This document shows positions 5,161 to 6,101 of a stretch of DNA of 6,101 nucleotides, in pieces (position 1 is the stretch's first letter; every line of letters begins with the position of its first letter). The notes beneath the pieces were generated by a model that was not told where the DNA came from, did no database searches, and worked only from the letters and a program-made list of their open reading frames with translations. The DNA is taken from assembly GCA_031405895.1 (NCBI GenBank), contig JANOFL010000016.1, forward strand, positions 1 through 6,101. The letters are read 5' to 3'. The translations under genes were made by a program, and so were the position numbers. The DNA is from BJ22 sp031405895 (GTDB lineage Bacteria > Planctomycetota > Planctomycetia > Pirellulales > Pirellulaceae).

Positions 5161-6012
5161 TTGGAACCGCAAAAAGCCAGCCTGCAGCAACCGGAAGAGT
5201 ACATCGAGCAGGCCCACCTGTTTCGGGCGCTGGCCGAGCGCACGAGTTCTGCCTTGCCGGTCCAGGAGTTGTTGCAAACCGTCCGGCAGGAGGTGCTGGT
5301 CACCACCCGCCTGCCGCACGCGATCGATTTTTTGCTCGCCGAACTGAACCATGCCGGAACGATGGGGACGGCGATGCGACGGTTGGGGCATTACTTCGCA
5401 CCGTTCCAGACGTTCCTCGTTGAGGCGGCGGAATCGGACGAAGGCCGGTTCGACATGCAGCGGGCGATGGCGATTTTATCGCGCGAAGCCCGCTTTCGGG
5501 CGGAGCAGGCCCTGCCAGCCGGGCTGTTCTTTTTTCAGTTCGAGGCCGTCGCCCGTTGCCGCCTGAGTTACGACAAGGGGCTGGAGGCGATGGCCGGCGA
5601 TCCGGTCTACGACGCCGACTGGTCGGCCTGGATTCTCGCCGTGCGGCACCGCCTGGGAATTGTCGACCTGGCGGACCTGGTTTATGTCTATAGCGAGTAC
5701 GCCCGACAGCGCGGCCATGCTGAAGCGCCAGAAGGCAAGGACGTTGCGGTCTTGTTTGGCGAACGCGAAGGTCGCATCGCGCTCGCCAATCGCCGCCGCG
5801 AGCCGGCGTATTTCTTCAGTGCCCTCCAGCGGCAACTTGGCTATCCCAGCATCCCTGAACCGCCACGCCCCGACGCGGTGACCGAGCTGATTCCCAAGCT
5901 GACCCGGCAGATCGAAAAACTGGAGGTCCGCATGAAGCTGCTGGAAGACGAACAGCGGGAAAAGGGGATTGACCTGAGCAAGTTCTTCGGGCCCGGCCAG
6001 CCCGGCGGGTGA
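5161..6012 (+). CDS. Conserved hypothetical protein with a C-terminal coiled coil (probable planctomycete family)
   Basis: Function unknown. From the TTG at 5161 it has 283 residues (MEPQKASLQQPEEYIEQAHLF). I recall similar planctomycete proteins starting close to the PEEYIEQAHLFR motif, but no named domain is recognised. The order of visible blocks is: a helical region at 11-60 (EEYIEQAHLFRALAE, then LPVQELLQTVRQEVL); HAGTMGTAMRRLGHYFAPFQTFLVEAA at 65-90; GRFDMQRAMAILSREA at 95-110; GLFFFQFEAVARCRLSYDKGLEAM at 121-144; LFGEREGRIALANRRREP near 198-215; and a charged heptad-like coiled coil at about 242-268 ending in GIDLSKFF. There is no signal peptide or membrane span, so it is probably a cytoplasmic, mainly helical protein that may oligomerise. 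The frame stays open back to an ATG at 4972, but that extension lacks protein-like composition and overlaps the ribBA leader stems and the TATA element, so a start near 5161 (or TTG 5104) is preferred. No ribosome binding site was found. It is divergent from ribBA; a shared role is not implied. Confidence 0.8.
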   Translation: MEPQKASLQQPEEYIEQAHLFRALAERTSSALPVQELLQTVRQEVLVTTRLPHAIDFLLAELNHAGTMGTAMRRLGHYFAPFQTFLVEAAESDEGRFDMQRAMAILSREARFRAEQALPAGLFFFQFEAVARCRLSYDKGLEAMAGDPVYDADWSAWILAVRHRLGIVDLADLVYVYSEYARQRGHAEAPEGKDVAVLFGEREGRIALANRRREPAYFFSALQRQLGYPSIPEPPRPDAVTELIPKLTRQIEKLEVRMKLLEDEQREKGIDLSKFFGPGQPGG

Positions 6013-6101
6013 AACGCCGAATTGAAGGGGTCGGGAGTCGAAATCGGGATAGCGAATTCAGAATTGATCTTGGCGAGCGGCAGGGCGTCAGCCCTCCGTG
6101 T
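6013..6101. other. Intergenic tail with a palindrome at the right edge
   Basis: After the TGA at 6010-6012 there are 89 bases without a gene, and less GC-rich around 6053-6070. At 6082-6095 the palindrome AGGGC-GTCA-GCCCT sits in the context GCGGCAGGGCGTCAGCCCTCC. I recall short GGGCGTCAGCCC-type palindromes as scattered intergenic repeats in planctomycete genomes. It may be a REP-like unit cut by the window edge. No T-run follows within the window. Confidence 0.45.

Overview
The window is GC-rich bacterial DNA that most resembles a planctomycete. This rests on the flavour of the protein families, on genes that mostly lack a Shine-Dalgarno sequence, on a GAGTAC-type inverted repeat, and on a palindrome of the kind common between planctomycete genes. 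The assignment is an inference from memory; no search was run. Layout from left to right: (1) a frame that is open at the left edge and ends as a complete galactose mutarotase (to 1289). Its first ~63 codons instead look like a piece of an oligopeptidase B (peptidase S9A), so the first ~190 bases are either a gene fusion or a cloning/assembly chimera; the change occurs at a GGATCC site (186-191). (2) About 460 bases without a convincing gene, containing an imperfect GAGTAC-rich inverted repeat. (3) A plus-strand pair of overlapping genes: an NAD-dependent sugar-nucleotide epimerase of the CDP-paratose/CDP-tyvelose 2-epimerase type, and a WecG/TagA/CpsF (GT26) glycosyltransferase. (4) A hairpin between convergent genes. 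(5) On the minus strand, a full-length bifunctional riboflavin gene, ribBA. (6) A divergent intergenic region of about 250 bases with overlapping face-to-face -10 elements, a perfect 10-bp tandem repeat, and a ribBA leader with two competing long stems. (7) A plus-strand gene for a conserved protein of unknown function with a C-terminal coiled coil. (8) A short tail with a palindrome at the right edge. | The epimerase and glycosyltransferase probably act in one pathway: the first makes or modifies a nucleotide sugar, and the second adds a sugar to a lipid-linked acceptor for a surface polysaccharide. RibBA carries out both entry steps of riboflavin synthesis (from ribulose-5-phosphate and from GTP) and is unrelated to that pair. 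The mutarotase belongs to sugar catabolism. Apart from the epimerase/glycosyltransferase pair, the genes look like unrelated housekeeping neighbours. | No mobile element, CRISPR array, tRNA or rRNA was seen. The points most worth a second look are the ribBA leader, the oligopeptidase/mutarotase junction, and missing active-site residues in both polysaccharide enzymes (Tyr to Phe in the epimerase; no Thr-x-Asn motif in the GT26 enzyme).
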